The translations under genes were made by a program, and so were the position numbers. A DNA stretch of 64,000 nucleotides from Vibrio sp. SCSIO 43136 (lineage in GTDB: Bacteria > Pseudomonadota > Gammaproteobacteria > Enterobacterales > Vibrionaceae), in assembly GCF_023716565.1 (NCBI RefSeq), contig NZ_CP071849.1:930001-994000 (forward strand), in the 5' to 3' direction. Shown here one piece after another: positions 63,594 through 64,000 of the stretch. The notes below the pieces were generated by a model. The model was not told the DNA's origin and searched no databases. It saw only the letters and a list, made by a program, of their open reading frames with translations. Every line of letters begins with the position of its first letter. The first letter of the stretch is position 1.

Positions 63594-64000
63594 ATGAAAC
63601 GTACATTACTTGCAGCCAGTGTTGCTATCGTAGCAAGCAACGCATTTGCTGAACCAAATATTACTATTGCGACATCGACCAATAGTCGCGATTTTCCATT
63701 AAGCGCAGACACTCCACTTGTGGTTCCACTTAACAAGTCCGAATACACCTTTACCATCAACGGTGTTGAAGGTAACTGCGTTGCTGAGGCCAATCAGAAA
63801 GTCAAATTCAATCGCCCACTATCATTAAACTGTGGCAGCCCAACAGAGCTTAAGTTTAAAGTACGTTTTAATGGTGATTATGCCTTTACCTACGATCAAA
63901 CCAATCAAACCATCGCCCTCAAGCGACAACCAAAGAAAAGTACTAACACAGAATTCAAGCGCCCACTGCCAAAAGTTGAGTGCGAAGTCTATTCGGGCGG
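63594..64000 (+). CDS. exported protein, probable MalS-like periplasmic alpha-amylase (3' truncated)
   Basis: ATG at 63594 with AGGGAAAG upstream; the right edge cuts the gene after about 135 residues. A signal peptide ends at N-A-F-A-E (residue 19). The visible domain has a pair of cysteines around NCVAEANQKVKFNRPLSLNC followed by VRFNGDYAFTYDQ and a third cysteine in KVECEVYSGG. The order (Cys, L-S-L-x-C, R-F-x-G-(D/E)-Y, x-E-C) matches my memory of E. coli MalS, a periplasmic maltodextrin amylase. The catalytic barrel is outside the window, so the call is provisional. Confidence 0.5.
   Translation, partial: MKRTLLAASVAIVASNAFAEPNITIATSTNSRDFPLSADTPLVVPLNKSEYTFTINGVEGNCVAEANQKVKFNRPLSLNCGSPTELKFKVRFNGDYAFTYDQTNQTIALKRQPKKSTNTEFKRPLPKVECEVYSG

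Overview
The window looks like a stretch of a Vibrio chromosome, most likely the smaller, accessory chromosome II. The basis is gene content. It carries the Vibrio-type haem uptake locus (hutZ-hutX divergent from tonB-exbB-exbD-hutBCD), a fadL plus VolA-type surface lipase pair, a CheV, several c-di-GMP proteins, and many small families common in vibrios (DUF2986, DUF3389-like, DUF3541-like). There is no rRNA, tRNA, CRISPR array, transposase or prophage. The only repeat-type mobile signal is one MITE-like palindrome at about 5318-5483. The species cannot be fixed from the sequence alone.

Layout. 1-5210: a FocA-type channel fused to CBS domains (cut by the left edge), a yceI/cytochrome b561 pair, the msrPQ methionine sulfoxide repair pair and an unknown protein. 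5210-7130: a palindromic repeat, an EAL phosphodiesterase and a PilZ protein. 7150-9900: XRE/2TM regulator, PhzF-like enzyme, GNAT, SRPBCC protein and a 58-aa basic DUF2986 protein. 10130-14400: a crotonase and a DctPQM TRAP transporter. 14400-18350: DUF3291, SgrR-like regulator, DUF3389-like/YdiI thioesterase pair, LoiP-like protease. 18600-22330: fadL-volA for lipid use. 22340-27820: Nudix, DHH phosphoesterase, four-repeat DUF333 protein, DUF218 protein, GNAT, MscS channel and a 60-aa exported peptide.

27970-32550 is a compact signalling operon: a PhnD-like periplasmic binding protein, a membrane histidine kinase, a receiver protein with a degenerate HD-GYP-like domain, and a second soluble kinase. 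There is no ABC permease or ATPase. 32650-35570: yaeQ, two poorly known proteins and a sugar O-acetyltransferase. 35850-38900 is a second orphan binding-protein system: a lipoprotein whose gene overlaps that of a membrane GGDEF-EAL protein, reminiscent of NspS-MbaA. These two modules are the strongest candidates for undescribed ligand-sensing systems. 39100-42500: NadN-like 5'-nucleotidase, a parvulin and cheV.

42510-48920: haem acquisition. HutB-HutC-HutD import haem across the inner membrane, TonB-ExbB-ExbD energise the outer-membrane receptor, and HutX-HutZ handle and degrade haem. hutW, which lies between hutX and tonB1 in V. cholerae, is absent, and a 171-bp Fur-box divergent promoter takes its place. 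49000-56670: YfcZ-like and YnjH-like small proteins, a secreted repeat-solenoid protein, a SRAP (YedK/HMCES) abasic-site protein, nucleotidyltransferase/GNAT/P-loop kinase genes, and a lemA plus M48 protease pair. 56800-61080: an RND efflux pump (membrane fusion protein and pump, no outer-membrane factor). 61650-64000: a MipA/OmpV outer-membrane protein, an aldo/keto reductase, and the start of a probable MalS-type periplasmic alpha-amylase cut by the right edge.

Several starts were moved from the longest open frame to an internal ATG/TTG with a better Shine-Dalgarno; each entry gives the reason. All family names come from reading motifs by eye, without database searches.
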